Assembly (NCBI GenBank): GCA_905221605.1
Contig: CAJNDS010000094.1
Coordinates: forward strand, 62,001-126,000
Direction: 5' to 3'
Length of the DNA: 64,000 nt
Origin: Symbiodinium natans
Lineage: Eukaryota > Sar > Dinophyceae > Suessiales > Symbiodiniaceae
Below, one piece after another: positions 1-11,949 of the stretch (positions are counted from its first letter, which is position 1; each line of letters opens with the position of its first letter). Below the pieces are notes generated by a model that was not told where the DNA came from, made no database searches, and saw nothing but the letters and a program-made list of their open reading frames with translations. Made by a program: the position numbers and the translations under genes.

Positions 1-1476
1 TATCCAGCAACTCTCGTAACTGTACAGCATGAGAACGGCTGGGTCAAGCTGAGTATTCGGACCATTTTAAGACCTATGCACGATTTCATGCTGATTCTGT
101 CTAGCAGATGTTTCATTGCTGTCCCTCCCATCAGCCGGCGCTCGCGTCGTAGTAGGCGGACATGTCCCTTGGTTCCGTCATCCATGGGATCCATGGAACT
201 CTGGACATCTGCTTCCTGCTGCGCACGGTTTTCGGAGCTGTCGAGAAGCTGTGATCCCAGGCTTCTGGTCACCCGGCCTTCTGCCCTGACCAAAGTTCTG
301 CACATCGAATTTGTGGAAAACAACAGGGGGGGCAGCTTGTGGCCCCGAAAAAACTCATCTTGACACATTGCAAGAGCAAGAAGGACAAAAACACTTTTTT
401 TTGGATTGTGAAGCCACCGTGCAATCTCTACTCAGGAATACAAGTGGTAACCTCAATGTGGCAGCATCTTGGAAAAGAAGAGGCAAGCCATACATCATGT
501 CAGAGACTGTTAGGCCGGGAACGCGAAAATGAATCGGAGTCTCGTGCCGGGTGCAATCGATGAAAGAGCCTGAGAGGAGCAACAAGATACCATCATAAGC
601 ATTTTCCATCATCGGCGAACGCATCAAGGAGAATTCAGCGCGAAACCGGTGGCCTGCCTACACCCCAGCCACGCCAGTCTGGAGACTCTGGAGCGCACCA
701 ATAGTTGACAACGTTCCTTGCCGACAAATGCATGGTGCAGGTGCAGTCAGCTCTGGCGCACGCAAGAAGATCGCAGGGAAGGCAGTAAAGACTCTGTGTT
801 GCATTGTACGCGCGCACTCGGCTGCCATCTGGATTGATTGCCCAGGAGCGCTCCTGCCCAAGGTTACGCATGCCACGAACAAGGAGAATAAGTTCGCTCT
901 GAGATGCAAAGATGCCTGCATGTAGATGGCAACTTTGCCTCGGCAAGTTGCAACATTACGTCGCTTGAAACAGCTATAGGGCACGCGACATCACGCAACA
1001 GATGAGGATGCGCCGTGCGTTGCCTCACACATCCCTTCCATGCCGCATCCCATCTCAATACCCCAATTGCTGAAGGTCAGCCAAGTCTCTACCGCAGCTT
1101 CTGATGCTGTCTTGAGTGGCAAAGAAATCGCAAAGATAGCCTGCGCCACGCTGGCAGCAACATTGGAGAGATTTAGAGAGATTGTGGTTGATGCGTGGAT
1201 TCAATGCTGTCTACGTGACCAGATTGGTTCCAGCAAGCATGGTGTCAGGAGGGCTGCGTTCCAAAAACACCTATAAGCAAAAATCATCCGAGCGGCGCGA
1301 CGTCTGCATCGATGGGCAACTGACTCTCGAAAATGTCAGCTCGGCCCCTGGATCAGCACACCTCACAACTCTCACAGTCAGAACATCGGGTTGCAAGAAA
1401 AATCTAAAGGGTTTCAGGGCCAGCAAGAACTTTTCCGAAATAACTGCTCTTATCCGCGAAAGCCAGCTCATGCCAG
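1..1476. other. No supported gene
   Basis: Short open frames occur on both strands, but none gives a recognisable domain or a consistent protein-like stretch. No repeat or RNA gene was recognised. It may be spacer or intron of a gene that continues past the left edge. Confidence 0.4.
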
Positions 1477-1995
1477 CTAGTCTTGCGCGTCTGCGAGCTC
1501 TCCAGCTGAGACATCATGGACAATCAGCCATGAGCCATGTCTTGTCACGCACAGCTGCAAGCCCGCAAATGGAGGACTTCCAGAGAGCGCAGCAGCTGGC
1601 AGAGCATCCAAGTTTTTCGCGAAAAGCGCAATGTCTTTGGCGGTATCTTCTGCCAGTCTTTCGCGGACCAAGGCTTGTTTCGGCATGCTTGTTTTTGCAA
1701 AGTGGAAGACAAGGACCGTTTGCGCAACCTTCAAGTCTTCAAGCGCCCTTGATGTGCAGCGAATGCTCGAGCCGAGTTGTCGCGCAGTGCTTCCGCAAAG
1801 AGGCCCGAAAATAATGCAAGTGATGCAAATTGCTCAGTGTGTTCCACAGCTGGGAAGAATTCTTCAGCTGCAGCCAGGGCACGCAAAAGTTTCTTCGCCC
1901 GGTAGAAGAGCTTCGTACCTCCGGCGACGAGACGTGCCAAGGCTGAGCAATCGCTGTTGGCATGCTCGTCATAGTTGTATTGTATCTATCTCCCA
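1477..1995 (-). CDS. Hypothetical helical protein, internal exon(s) with an apparent frameshift
   Basis: Reading the minus strand from about 1995 there is an open frame rich in Ala, Leu, Glu and Lys that looks like an alpha-helical protein (for example residues RAKKLLRALAAAEEFF). It breaks at about 1745 in a GGG run. The next frame continues smoothly as LEDLKVAQTVLVFHF and then ALVRERLAEDTAKDIALFAK to about 1590. Adding one base at the GGG run would make the two parts a single frame, so this is either an assembly indel, a decayed gene, or a splice junction I cannot place. I do not recognise the family. The strand agrees with the other genes in the window. The end of the coding part is uncertain. 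Confidence 0.4.
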
Positions 1996-3749
1996 TCACG
2001 TGCCTGCTGGACATGGAGAATCCTGCCCATGTGGCAAAGTTGGGATGGCCGCAGAAAGGAGTGCCAACCCCCTTCCAATCTCCATTCAACCTGATCATGC
2101 ATAGAGAACGCAGGAGTCCGCGGTAGGTTGCACATCCAGAGCTGGAAGCACAGGGGATAATGCGAGGAGGTGACTCTATAAAGTCCGTGTCCCACGGGCC
2201 ATCGACATAACGCCAAGAGATCCTCTGCATCAGCAGAAAATCCATTACTCAGCTGCTACTGCGACTCGTTGATGGATGAGGATTGACAGATGAGGGAACA
2301 TAAGGTACAGAATTAAGGACAGCTAACACCACTGCCAGCCTCTGCAGGCCCGAGGACCTCAATTCCGACACCTCGTCACAACATCAGCGGAACATCTGGG
2401 GAAAGTGTACACTATTGCGACTCTGCCTGGTAGGACATCTTTGCCGGCACAACGACATTCCAGTCTTTGAGAATGACGTCGGCCTCGCAACCATTGACAA
2501 AGGAAAAGTTCGTCACCTGGAAGGGCCGAGTCGCTTGAGGCTTTCAGTGTGAGCCAGCAGCTTCCCCATTTAACTTCGACCCAAAGATGCTTACCGGGGG
2601 GGGGGGGGTACTCTGCGGGTTCTCGGGTTTGCTTGCACTCTGGCCTGCGAGCAACCGCCATCAACAAGCAGGGGAAGGAGAAGGACGAGAATGTGGCACA
2701 GGATCCGCACTGCCATCAGCAAACGGATCGAGAGCTTCGGAGCAACAGTTTACTGTACAGCATAATATATGTCTGGCACGTGATCTAGATGCATCTAGAG
2801 AAAGAAAACCTGCGCAAGGACGCTGCGAAGTCTCCTTGTGTGAAGAGCATGCCATATTCCAACGATCAATGAGCGATGGGGGTGCTACTTGGCAGCATCA
2901 ATTCATCCATGCACCATGAAGCTGCTGACTAAGCCAATCTGCTACACAAATTGATATCAGGTGATACAAGGGCCTCGGAGGATAGTAGGCAATGTCAAAC
3001 TAGCCGACAAGCGTTTTGAATTCAATTGGCTTAGGAGCTGACAGCACGGGGGCGGCCCGAACCTGCACGGCAGACAGTGTCCACATGTGTGCTATCTGCA
3101 ATTGCCTACATGTCTCTGCTACATCGAAGGGCGTTCAGCGTAGAAGATAAGATCCCAGCAGCAGCAGCAGCAGGACGCGAGGGGGCAGTCGAGGGTGTAG
3201 TCGACGGCGCCGGCGCCTGTGGAAGCTGCAGCTTGGGTGCATCCGTTCATAGTTTGCGTCCGCGCCTGGACTGTCGGTGCCCTCGGTCGTGGCTGAGGCT
3301 TCGGGGCCTCGAGGCTGCAAAAGACCTGCAGCCGAACCCAAAAAGCAGCGAAAGCAGCGACATGAGCACCTTCTCGCTTTTCTGTGCCGCTCTGAAGCCT
3401 ACGTGTCGAATTGAGCTCAAGCTGGCATGGAGCGAGCACATTTCTCTGGACAGCTTGGGTCGCTCCCTAAGCTGCCCGTGTTTTCGGAGTTTGTACAGCG
3501 ATGTCAGCTCATCGACTCCACTCACGCTTGCGGTGTTTGACAGAGTGGTCAATTCCTTCGCGAGAGAAGCCTCACTCGAACTTCATCCTGGTCAATCTCA
3601 CCACAATGGTGTCCACATCTTGAACGACTAGCAGATCCGACCTCAGAATGACAGTAACAGCGGCAGTGCATACAGCCTATGCGTGCGCACTGTGTATACT
3701 ATGTACTTGTATATACAATTATATACATAATGATTTGTTGGACATAACA
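1996..3749. other. Spacer or intron with small repeats
   Basis: The minus strand is open from about 2245 to 1990 with a plausible composition, but no family or splice sites could be fixed. A poly-G run sits at 2596-2608 and an (AGC)n microsatellite at about 3156-3173. The rest shows nothing I can name. Confidence 0.3.
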
Positions 3750-4142
3750 CGCCTGAGCAGCCTACTTTACATACCAACCACCCTACTAGTAGACCCAGAA
3801 ACAAGATTTCGCCTTAAACCCTGAGCCCTCAAAAGCCTTAAGCCCTCAGCCCCATAACCCACAAATCCCAACAACCTAAACCCTGAGCCGATATCCGTGG
3901 GTCGGCCTGCTGCTGCTGCTGTTGTTGCAGGGCATAGGGCTGAGGGTTTGCACGTGTCTTTAAGGGTATAGGGATCAGGGCGGGTTTGGACTCAGGGTTT
4001 AGGTTGTTGGGATTTGGGGTTGTCCGCATGAAGATCTAAGGCTTCGGGCTCAAGTCTCTTGAGGGCTCACGGGTTACGGCAAAATCTGGTTTTGGGGTCT
4101 AAGGGGTTGGCACGAGCATTTAGATTAGGTTGCTCAGGGTAC
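3750..4142. repeat. Imperfect inverted repeat (MITE-like), telomere-like arms
   Basis: The left arm at about 3750-3887 and the right arm at about 3991-4142 are reverse complements with mismatches and small gaps, separated by a loop of about 103 bases. The best-conserved part is about 25 bases inside the loop edges (3863-3887 against 3991-4016), where AAATCCCAACAACCTAAACC is shared. Further out, the motifs TGAGCCCTC, AGACCC and CCTGAGCA(A/G)CCTA are also mirrored. The arms contain CCTAAACCC words like the telomere repeats elsewhere. No transposase is encoded. It could be a non-autonomous inverted-repeat element or a foldback structure. Confidence 0.6.
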
Positions 4143-4596
4143 CTATATATATATATCGATAGATAGATAGATACATGATTATGATTGTATATGTATATGC
4201 TCCAGTGCCACAAAGGAACCGAGCTTGTTGAAGACGCCGTGCGGCGCGAAAGGCGTGACGTTGCCTGCGTACTCCCTGCGGCTTCCTTCATCACCGACTT
4301 GACCTGCCAGTGCCGACGTCTGCACAGCAGGCAAGAAAGTTGTGGGGCTCAGCCTTCGAGGTTGGCTTCGGCTTCGGGGCCTCGCCAAAATGAATTCTTC
4401 CCCAAAATTCTGACAGATGCCTCAAAGATCCTCAACGTCACATAGCGTATTTCAGTAGCTCAGCGTCTCTCTCCACTAAGGACAAAACCTGTCAGATTCA
4501 CGAGCACGACGCTCCTTTGTTTGCAGGTCCTGGCGTGATCTGGCCATGACTCCGAGAAGCCACTAGAAGCGTCCTGCGTCATGACGGAATGTCCAC

Positions 4597-5068
4597 GCAC
4601 ACCCGCCTCGACCATGCGAACTCCGATTCGTCGGTCCTCTATGAGCGTGTTGTGCCTCAGTAAAACACATTCGAGACAGCATCATCTTGACCCTGTTATG
4701 ACCCTGTTATGACTGAGAGTGACTATATTGACTATGTGTATCCGAGGCTCATCTCCTTTATGGCATCGTTGGCGTCCTGACGCTCTTCGAACTCGACGAA
4801 CGCAACTGTCTTGCCATCGGGCACCTGCGAGGAGCAATCCTCAAATTTTCAACACACAGAGCGCTCCGATCGGCTCGAAGCACTCGAAGCACCTCAATGC
4901 GGATGATCCGGCCGAACTCCCCGAAAGACGCTTGCCTTGGAAATGCTTGGAGGCAGGCACAACAGCACCAAGCTTGCTCACACACGCCAGCACTCACCCA
5001 TAGTCCAAGGGTTTCACAACACAGTTTTCTTCATCTTGTCGGTGATGCCCGTGACGGCCACGGTGCAA
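4597..5068 (-). CDS. RNA-recognition-motif (RRM) protein, partial
   Basis: Four minus-strand exons make one RRM. Exon a (5068-5023) carries the RNP2-like strand VAVTGI. Exon b (ends 4893) carries FGEFGRIIRIE. Exon c (4824-4743) carries the RNP1 strand GKTVAFVEFE followed by DANDAIKEMSL. Exon d (from 4638, end near 4597) carries the last strand RRIGVRMVEAG. The b-c intron is GT-AG (68 bases). The c-d intron has a GA donor (CTCG|GATACA) and an AG acceptor and restores the frame exactly. The a-b junction could not be fixed. RRM proteins bind single-stranded RNA; partner and process cannot be told from this fragment. Exons upstream of 5068 and after 4597 are likely but not identified. Confidence 0.72.
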
Positions 5069-5711
5069 CTGCAAAAGCTGACACGCTGCACCGTGCACTG
5101 ACAATCACTTGCAGCACGCCGCACAGGAATTGAATCTTGGGCACCCACTGGGGCTTCCAGGGCCTCCAGCCTTTGCCGCTTCCCTGAGAGCGAGGAATGG
5201 TGTAACTTCGCACTGACAAGATGTGACTGCGACAAGCCACTCTGAGGCCACGATGCCTGGGCATGCCCCCGGTTGGTGGCATCTCCGGCACCCCTGTTGA
5301 TGGAGTGCATCCGCGACATGGCGGGATCTGATTCGGAATGTTTGATGAGTTTTGCGCCAAGTACTTAGTATTGCAGTATTGCTGCAGCAGGTGCTTGCCT
5401 GGCAGGTGAAGTGGGAAGCTGCCGGCGGCATCATGTCATGGCCAACACTCTGTCTGTAGAAGGAAAAAGCGTCTTGATCGTTGGTTTTTGATGGTTGTTG
5501 CAGATTGCAATACAAGAACGGATGACAATAGCAGCCCAACGTACTCACCCAACGGCTGCAATGTCTCTGTCGAAAGCCAAAAACGACTCTGAACGACTGG
5601 TCGAGAGTACTGCAGCCCAGCCCCATGGGGGCGATTCAAAATTGAGGAAGAAAAAAAAAGCTCAATGTAAAAACAAAACTTGCAGCTTGGCATATGACAG
5701 GTCTGGGGCAC

Positions 5712-6020
5712 CTCATCGGCCAGGTCCCGCAGCTCTGCAAAGAGCTCACCTCCGTAGTGCTGGACCCCGGGGTCCTCTTGCCATCTTGCAATGGGCCATG
5801 GGGGGAGCCCATAAAAGAGGCTGCAGCGACGTCCTTAAAGTTGTTGCACTGCTGGGAGGTGTGCGCGCAGAGCAGCGACGGAAGGAAGTGGATGCCCCAC
5901 CTAAGGCGGAGGCAGAAGAAGTGAAGAGAGGCTGCTTCAATCACCCGCAAACCTATGCCTCGTGTACCACTCCTCCCGAGAGAAGGCTTCAGCCACCTGG
6001 TCAGCGCACCATCCCGTGAG
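5712..6020 (-). CDS. Hypothetical protein, two candidate exons
   Basis: One exon ends at 5945 with a GTGATT donor and reads QVAEAFSREEWYTRHRF. A second, 5820-5712, follows a CTGCAG acceptor, reads GLPPWPIARWQEDPG and then GGELFAELRDLADE, and ends at a GTGCCC donor. Both look like real protein, but their phases do not match each other directly, so a small exon between them is missing or one boundary is wrong. I do not recognise the family. They lie just upstream of the RRM gene on the same strand and could belong to it or to a neighbour. Confidence 0.4.
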
Positions 6021-6204
6021 TCCAAGTTTTGTTGGAACCCAGAGACTGCTCAGCTGCTCTCAGAAATCTCAGACCTCCCTCATTGTACAGGGCATTGCCG
6101 CAGCCCCACCTGACCAGATAAGTCCTCTAGCAAGGCCTCCACTGCCTCCGCAGGGTGCGGAACAAGGAATGGAGCGCTTTGGATCGAAGGGCATAACCAT
6201 AATC

Positions 6205-6362
6205 AAAATGAATAATTATATTAACTATAAAAACAACAATAATAGTAATAGTAATAATGAATTACTATTGTTATTATAGTAGTAATGATAACAATTCTAC
6301 CAGCAATAATATTAACTAGAACAATAATAATAATAATAATAAGAATAATGGTAATAGTAGTA
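6205..6362. repeat. AT-rich microsatellite (AAT/ATA-type)
   Basis: A stretch of interrupted AAT, ATT and AGTAAT units on the plus strand, in strong contrast to the mixed-composition flanks. It lies between candidate minus-strand exons and is probably intronic. Confidence 0.8.
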
Positions 6363-6416
6363 ATCGTGATAGTACGAATATGAAGCTGGCAACAGGGTAT
6401 GACAGTACATGACAGG

Positions 6417-6885
6417 GGGTCCTCCGATGTTCCACCCAGTGCCCGGATGGAGCCCTCGAGCTCCTTGATCTGCTCCTTAAGGTCAATCCCGTCAAAGCTC
6501 ACAGCTGCACGGTCACTGGAGAAACCCCCCCAAAAAAAAACAAGAAACAGAAAGAGAGAGAGAGAGAGACAGATCTTCGAAGCTGTATGCGGAACTCTGA
6601 CGGAGACTTCATCAACTCAAGATCTCTCAATGAACGCGCGAATCGCTGAACCACTCGGCGATCACTCGGCGCTCCTGAGCCTGGGAAAGCGGCAGCGGCA
6701 CCTCCTACAGGGGCACAGCTTGAACATCTAAGTCATCGAGGCAGAAGATACAGGGTGATACAGCACTGCTGTGGGCAGGCTCGTGTCTCAGCATCATGAG
6801 GGCACGAGGTCTGCAACATGGCATCACAAACACCGCTCCTTCAGCTTATCCAGGTGGGTCTGCTTCAAGGTGCTCATCGCCTTTG
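6417..6885 (-). CDS. Hypothetical protein, two candidate coiled-coil-like exons
   Basis: From 6885, after a CTCAG acceptor, the minus strand reads AMSTLKQTHLDKLKERC and then stops. From 6504, after a GTGCAG acceptor, it reads SFDGIDLKEQIKELEGSIR followed by ALGGTSED. The second has a heptad-like pattern of Leu and Ile. Both sit next to acceptor-like AG sites. They may be consecutive exons of one gene running toward 5.7 kb. Function unknown. A short (GA)n run at about 6551-6569 lies between them. Confidence 0.35.
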
Positions 6886-6899
6886 CTGAGAACTGTTCA

Positions 6900-8729
6900 C
6901 GGGAAACATGCAGGCCAGAACTCAATCCTTTTGTTTGTTGCGCATCGCCGATAGACAGTCTTCTGATGTCTTCCACGCAAGAATTCCAATACAATGCACC
7001 ACAGCCTCAATGCCTCAGCCTGGGCTCAAGTCCTGACTATCCACTGAATCACAAAAGAAATGCAACCAAGAGTCTAGCCGCACACCGTCCACAAGCAACA
7101 CTCGGGACTGCCTCGCAGTAGTCTGCGGGGGCACCACGGAACAAGAGATCCATCCAAGATATCAACAGCGAAGCATCCAACATGTCCAAGGTATCCAAGA
7201 GATTGTCTCAGCCGCGAGCTGATCCACACTGCTTTGAGCAGGTGGCAGGTCATGGAGCCTTTCGACAGATTGAAGACCAGTTTTCGGGATTCCGGACAGG
7301 CATCGACGCTGGTGAGGGATCGCAAAAAAGTTGGGGTTGACTAGAATCCAAACGAGTCAGAAGAAGCTGAACAAGGATCAAAATCAATACCCCACGTGCC
7401 CTACATCATCTGGGTTCGCAGGCTCCACATATTGTAAATTACCGCAACATTACCTATTCACTCTTCGGTTCTTCCCCATTTGCATCAGAACACAGCCCTT
7501 TCTTTACTTTGCCGAGTCTGTCTTGGTGTCGGCCTTTCGCAACAAAACATGGCACTTGTCAGTGCTATCAAATGAGGGTGTACTTCAGAGGCAGCATGCC
7601 TCGACGATGCAGCTTGCGAATAAGCAGAAAGGCTGAAATTTTAATTCTTTGGGCGAATTCGAAGCGGTGTTTGGAAACAAGAAGAACTTGTAAGGTTAGG
7701 CCGTCCTTCCTTCATCGATTCCCTCCTTCCCTGCCTCCCTCCTCCATTTGTTTTTTAACGCTTCCTCCTTTTTGATTCTTGACGATTCCTGTCCGATTCG
7801 TTGTTGATCCCTTTGGGCTCACATCGCACACTTTGCAGCCCCGCCATTGAGGGCGCACAGGTCAAGTTTTTTAGCCGCTTCAGAGCCTTCACGTCTCAGG
7901 GATCCTAGGTGAACTCAGTTTCTGGATGGCTTCTGTGGGCTCGGGGCCTTTGAGCTGGGCTGAGGCTTCAGCTGGCAGGTCACTGACACGCGGCGTCTTT
8001 CACGGTTGCGGGTGTCGTACTCTAATGTCGCCGATAGACCTTGGGATCCAAACGAAACAGATCCCGATCTGAGTCAACGAGGCCCAGCCCCCTAAGCATC
8101 CTGCCAGTGATCCCAGCACCTGCCTCAGGACGGAGGAGAACGTGTCGAGCCTGACCAAACCTGACTTCGATTTTTCAAGCTGTCGATGTTGGCCAAGGAC
8201 TGTTCTGGGAAACCATCTGGGAAACCGGCTGCAAGCTGGAAAGATCCACCTTGTGTCATGTGGCTCTGGATCTGCATTCGACAACCAGTTGATTCAGTCG
8301 CACGCAAAGACCCGCCTGCAGCCCACCAGCAACTTGCTTCACGGCTAAGCCACCGGGAACTGCACCTAACTCATATCTGACATCACCACATCTTCAAAGA
8401 GCAACCAGTCCGGATGGACACAAAACGCGTCCCTTCCCTCAGCCCCTGACGTGCTGGCAGCGAAGTGCTCGTGTCGGTCGTCAGCACCAACCTCTGCGAA
8501 TAAAAGCAAGCGCCCACGTTGAAGGGACAGAAGCCTCCCTCGGCTCTTGCTCATGTCCTTTATGCCTGTGTACAATCCTCGCCATATGCAGGAGTACAGC
8601 ACCCACGTCGAAACATTCTGATGTAACTATATTAAACTCTATACATACATAATGCATACATACATACAGACATACATACATATATACATACATACATACA
8701 TACATACATACCTACATACATACATACGT

Positions 8730-8760
<31 letters not shown>

Positions 8761-9070
8761 TGCTGAATCATGGTTGTCCGGTTTCTGCCCATACTGCTTC
8801 CACAGCGCAAGCGAGAGATCCCACATTTCCTGTCCCTGGCCATTCCCCGGAACTCACGAGTCAACTGTGCCGACTCTACACTGAGATCGCTGCACGGGGT
8901 TGGCCCCCATCGTCACGAGCAAGTTCGTGACGGCCTCTAGCAAAGAACCCGCAAGTTCCGACGTCTCTCCGCAACTCTTTTACCCCCCTCCTTCAGCCCT
9001 CCAGCTGTGGACGAGGGGCATTGACAAAGACTGTGCCCACAAATCCGGCATCGGGAATGAAAGCCTCAGT
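6900..9070. other. Unresolved region with weak minus-strand open frames
   Basis: Minus-strand open frames at about 7074-7325 and 8000-8300 have protein-like composition but no recognisable motif and no confident splice sites. A tetranucleotide (CATA)n repeat with a short CA tail fills about 8640-8760. Nothing else could be supported. Confidence 0.3.
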
Positions 9071-9074
9071 ACAG

Positions 9075-9410
9075 TCATTGCTGGACACATTGACAGTCGA
9101 CAGGTTCGTCCCGGAAATGCATCTGGCACTTCGCGGGGTGCGCCACGGACACGCAAGCGCAGCAAGAGTACAGCGATTCCAGCTCAGCTGAACACATAGG
9201 AAGCAGATCCGAGCCGCGCCAGCTCATGAAGTAGTTCACTGTCCTGCCGTGTGGGGCATCCGACAATGCGCCCGCCCAGGAAATCCACTGGAAGCGTGAG
9301 GGGTCCAGCTCATACCCGAAGCCGAAAGCGCTCAAGCTGCACGGGAGCCTGTGGCGAAGCCCTGCCCTGCAGCTCCACCTCTCACTCTGCGGCTTAGCGC
9401 CTTCCGCCAC
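9075..9410 (-). CDS. Hypothetical protein, candidate exon
   Basis: The minus strand reads FGFGYELDPSRFQWISW and then RTVNYFMSWRGSDLLP, a varied, aromatic-rich composition unlike random frames here. Directly upstream (9517-9390) another frame reads GQEWRKALSRR before a GTGAGAGG donor, so two neighbouring exons are likely, but the phases do not join cleanly. The family is not recognised. Confidence 0.35.
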   Translation of the reverse strand: MAEGAKPQSERWSCRAGLRHRLPCSLSAFGFGYELDPSRFQWISWAGALSDAPHGRTVNYFMSWRGSDLLPMCSAELESLYSCCACVSVAHPAKCQMHFRDEPVDCQCVQQ

Positions 9411-9419
9411 TCTTGTCCT

Positions 9420-10730
9420 TGAGCCTCTTCAGCATGGGAACCTTTGTCCACTGCAAAGCTGAACAGCTGCACAAAAAAGGTGGGTATGCATGCAGCCTTG
9501 CACGCAGCTACCATCACGAACTCGACACTGAGCCGCAGGCAATGCCACGAGGCGGATTGATGTTCGGAATCTCAGCAATAAAGCAACCAGAGCTGAGCCA
9601 CATCAGCAAACGATCGGCAGTTACACAGGCACCATACTCAATTGCATTTCTCCCGCTCTTCTCGCTCAGGGTCCGACCCCATCTGTAAGCAGGAGGAGAT
9701 GTTGCAACCTCCCGGGACTCCCGTGTGCCAATCTGTGACACTGTGTGGCACCGAAGGCACACAACAAGTGTTATCATGTGCCGTCATGTGCCGTCATGTG
9801 CCTCAAGCCGTCCGATGCAGCTGCAAGAAGCTGTATGCCTTTCCGGGTCGACATAGGCTCCAGCAGTTCGACACCCACTTGAAAGTGCGGCCTGTTTCGA
9901 GTCCAGCCTGACGGTTGCGGTAGCAGCTCTAAAGGATCGACTTCCGGATCATGGTTTCCGAATGCTTAAGACTCAGGGCGCTTGGGGGCGGAACCCAGAG
10001 ATTGGTCATGCCGTCTGGCAGCCTGGCAAGAGTGGAGTCCATGAAGCAACTGAATGCATTGTGTTACACTTTCGCTCAGCTTATACTGATACCAGACTAT
10101 TGATATGCAAAACGAATAGCAATGACAAGCAGCTACTCTCCCCATGTATGTATGTTGCCCCAATTTGCCCCAAACAGAGCTTGCACTACGGGGATCTTAT
10201 CGCGAGTGAAGGACTAGATGCAGTCGCTGCCCGCGGGTAGGTAGCGCTCGCTGCCTGTGTAAAACCTCAGCTGCCTGGAATGTGTGAGGACCCTCGACGC
10301 TCTTGCTCGACATGCGTTTTCGATCTCTGATACATTTCGCCCTCCGGCCCCTCCCTGCCGCTCAGCTCAGCACAGGGATGGTACATAGGGGGCTGCTTCG
10401 CAGTTTCAATGGGTTCAAGACCCGTGCCATTTTCGAGAAGGTGCACCCCTCGTTTAGCTGGGCTGCTTAAAAACGATACTTAATGTCTCTGTATTGTTTC
10501 TTCGCGCACTTCTTTTTTTACTTCTTCTATAGCGACATGAAGGGTCAACGGAACGTAAACTACCGAAACAAAATCAAACGGACAGAGTTCTCCGCAGTCC
10601 AGAAAATAATCGTCACATGACCATAGCACGAATCCCGTGTTGGGGAACTTCAACTTCAGCACGAGCCTCCTACACAAACATTTAGAACTTCAAAAAGCCT
10701 ACATCACCTCCTTTGCCCTGCACACGCTGT
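9420..10730. other. No supported gene
   Basis: Only short, low-quality open frames on both strands. A small direct repeat of a GTGCCGTCAT-type word occurs around 9778-9801. Nothing else recognised. Confidence 0.35.
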
Positions 10731-10737
10731 TAACAAC

Positions 10738-10837
10738 TTGAACCCCAAAAGCCTAAACTCCCAAGCCCTGCAAACCCTGAAGAACCAACCCTCGGCCCCG
10801 GACCCTTAAACAAACCCAAACCCTAAACCCCTAACCT
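10738..10837. repeat. Degenerate telomere-like repeats (CCCTAAA type)
   Basis: Repeated imperfect CCCTAAA words, such as AACCCTGAAG, AAACCCAAACCCTAAACCCC. Orientation is the C-rich strand on plus. It is interstitial and shorter than the arrays at 17-18 kb. Confidence 0.7.
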
Positions 10838-11266
10838 AGAGTACCTACCACCCATAACTTGCAGGGAGGGGTTGGCGGTTGAGGCGGGGGGGGGGGGAGC
10901 ACAACATGGAGGAAGGCCCAACATCGCCCAGCAACCTGACAACCCGAATCTGTGCCAGGCAGACAGCTGGTGCAGCCGCAGCTCGGCTCGTTGTTGACCC
11001 TGCTCTTTTTGCAGCTCACTTCCAAGGATACCGTGCGCTGACTGGATGGGAAACGAAGATGCCTCTGGCGTCATCGGTGTCAGCTCAAGGATCACACTCG
11101 CCTTGAGAGTCTAAGCGCTGGCTGTGCACACTGCTCTGAGCTCTTAGTTGACGAGACCAAGAAGGTCCTCTTGACTTTAAATACACTGGATCCTTCCCTT
11201 CACCCCCCCCCCAAACAGCTCATTCCCTGCACCCTTGGTCTTGGAAGCCCGTCGGACTGTGGCGCT

Positions 11267-11520
11267 TCACCTTTTTCGCTGCCCCAACTTCATTGAGCTT
11301 TTATCTGTGGCGCTCTCTTCGCTACCGCTGCTGCTACTGGTTGCGACCGTAGCCTTTTTTCTCTCTGAGCAACGTCGAACTGTGTGGATTGTGAGGTCAA
11401 GTCGATAATTCGTCTTGGTCTGCAATCTGCACGCCGATGTCCCGACGACCGCTGGTCTGAAAATAGCGTGCTGCTGCAGGTATGAGTTGCCCATGACGAA
11501 TCTCTCATGAGTCAACCGAG
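11267..11520 (-). CDS. Candidate C-terminal exon, Ser-rich tail
   Basis: The minus-strand frame ends at a stop at 11267 after the Ser/Glu-rich tail VATSSSSGSEESATDKSS. It is protein-like upstream (TKTNYRLDLTIHTVRRC), but a second frame is also open here. It lies downstream of the vWA gene on the same strand and may be its 3' end. Low certainty. Confidence 0.3.
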
Positions 11521-11605
11521 TCAAACAAATCAACTTAGCTCTACATGGTTGTGCGCTGTGCGTTCTCCCCCCCCCCCATGGTATCCCCCCTCCCCCCCCG
11601 CCTCC

Positions 11606-11795
11606 TAAGCCCAAAACCCCGTAAATCCTCAACCCGAAAACCCGAAGCCCTAACTCCAAACCCTAAAACCCGCAACGCTAAAACCCTCAACGCTAAAAAT
11701 CCTCAAACCCTCAAACCAAAAACGTTCAACCCTAAACCCGTAAAACCCTAAGCCCTAAGCTCGTAAACCCTAAAGCCCTAAAGCCCTAAACCCAA
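11606..11795. repeat. Degenerate telomere-like repeats (CCCTAAA type)
   Basis: Many diverged CCCTAAA/CCCGAAA/CCCTCAA words in the C-rich orientation, with runs of C just before (about 11569-11600). It lies between the vWA gene and the Ser-rich exon. Confidence 0.8.
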
Positions 11796-11949
11796 AAACC
11801 AGCCCGCAACCACACCAACGGGGGGGATGGGCCAACGGCCTGAACACGCCCTAAACTGTCTTTGGCAGTGGGACTTACGGATTCCGAAAGGACGTGCCCT
11901 GGCATTCAGCGCAACATACTGATTCAAAAAGCCCTGAGAGGCCCTGAGA

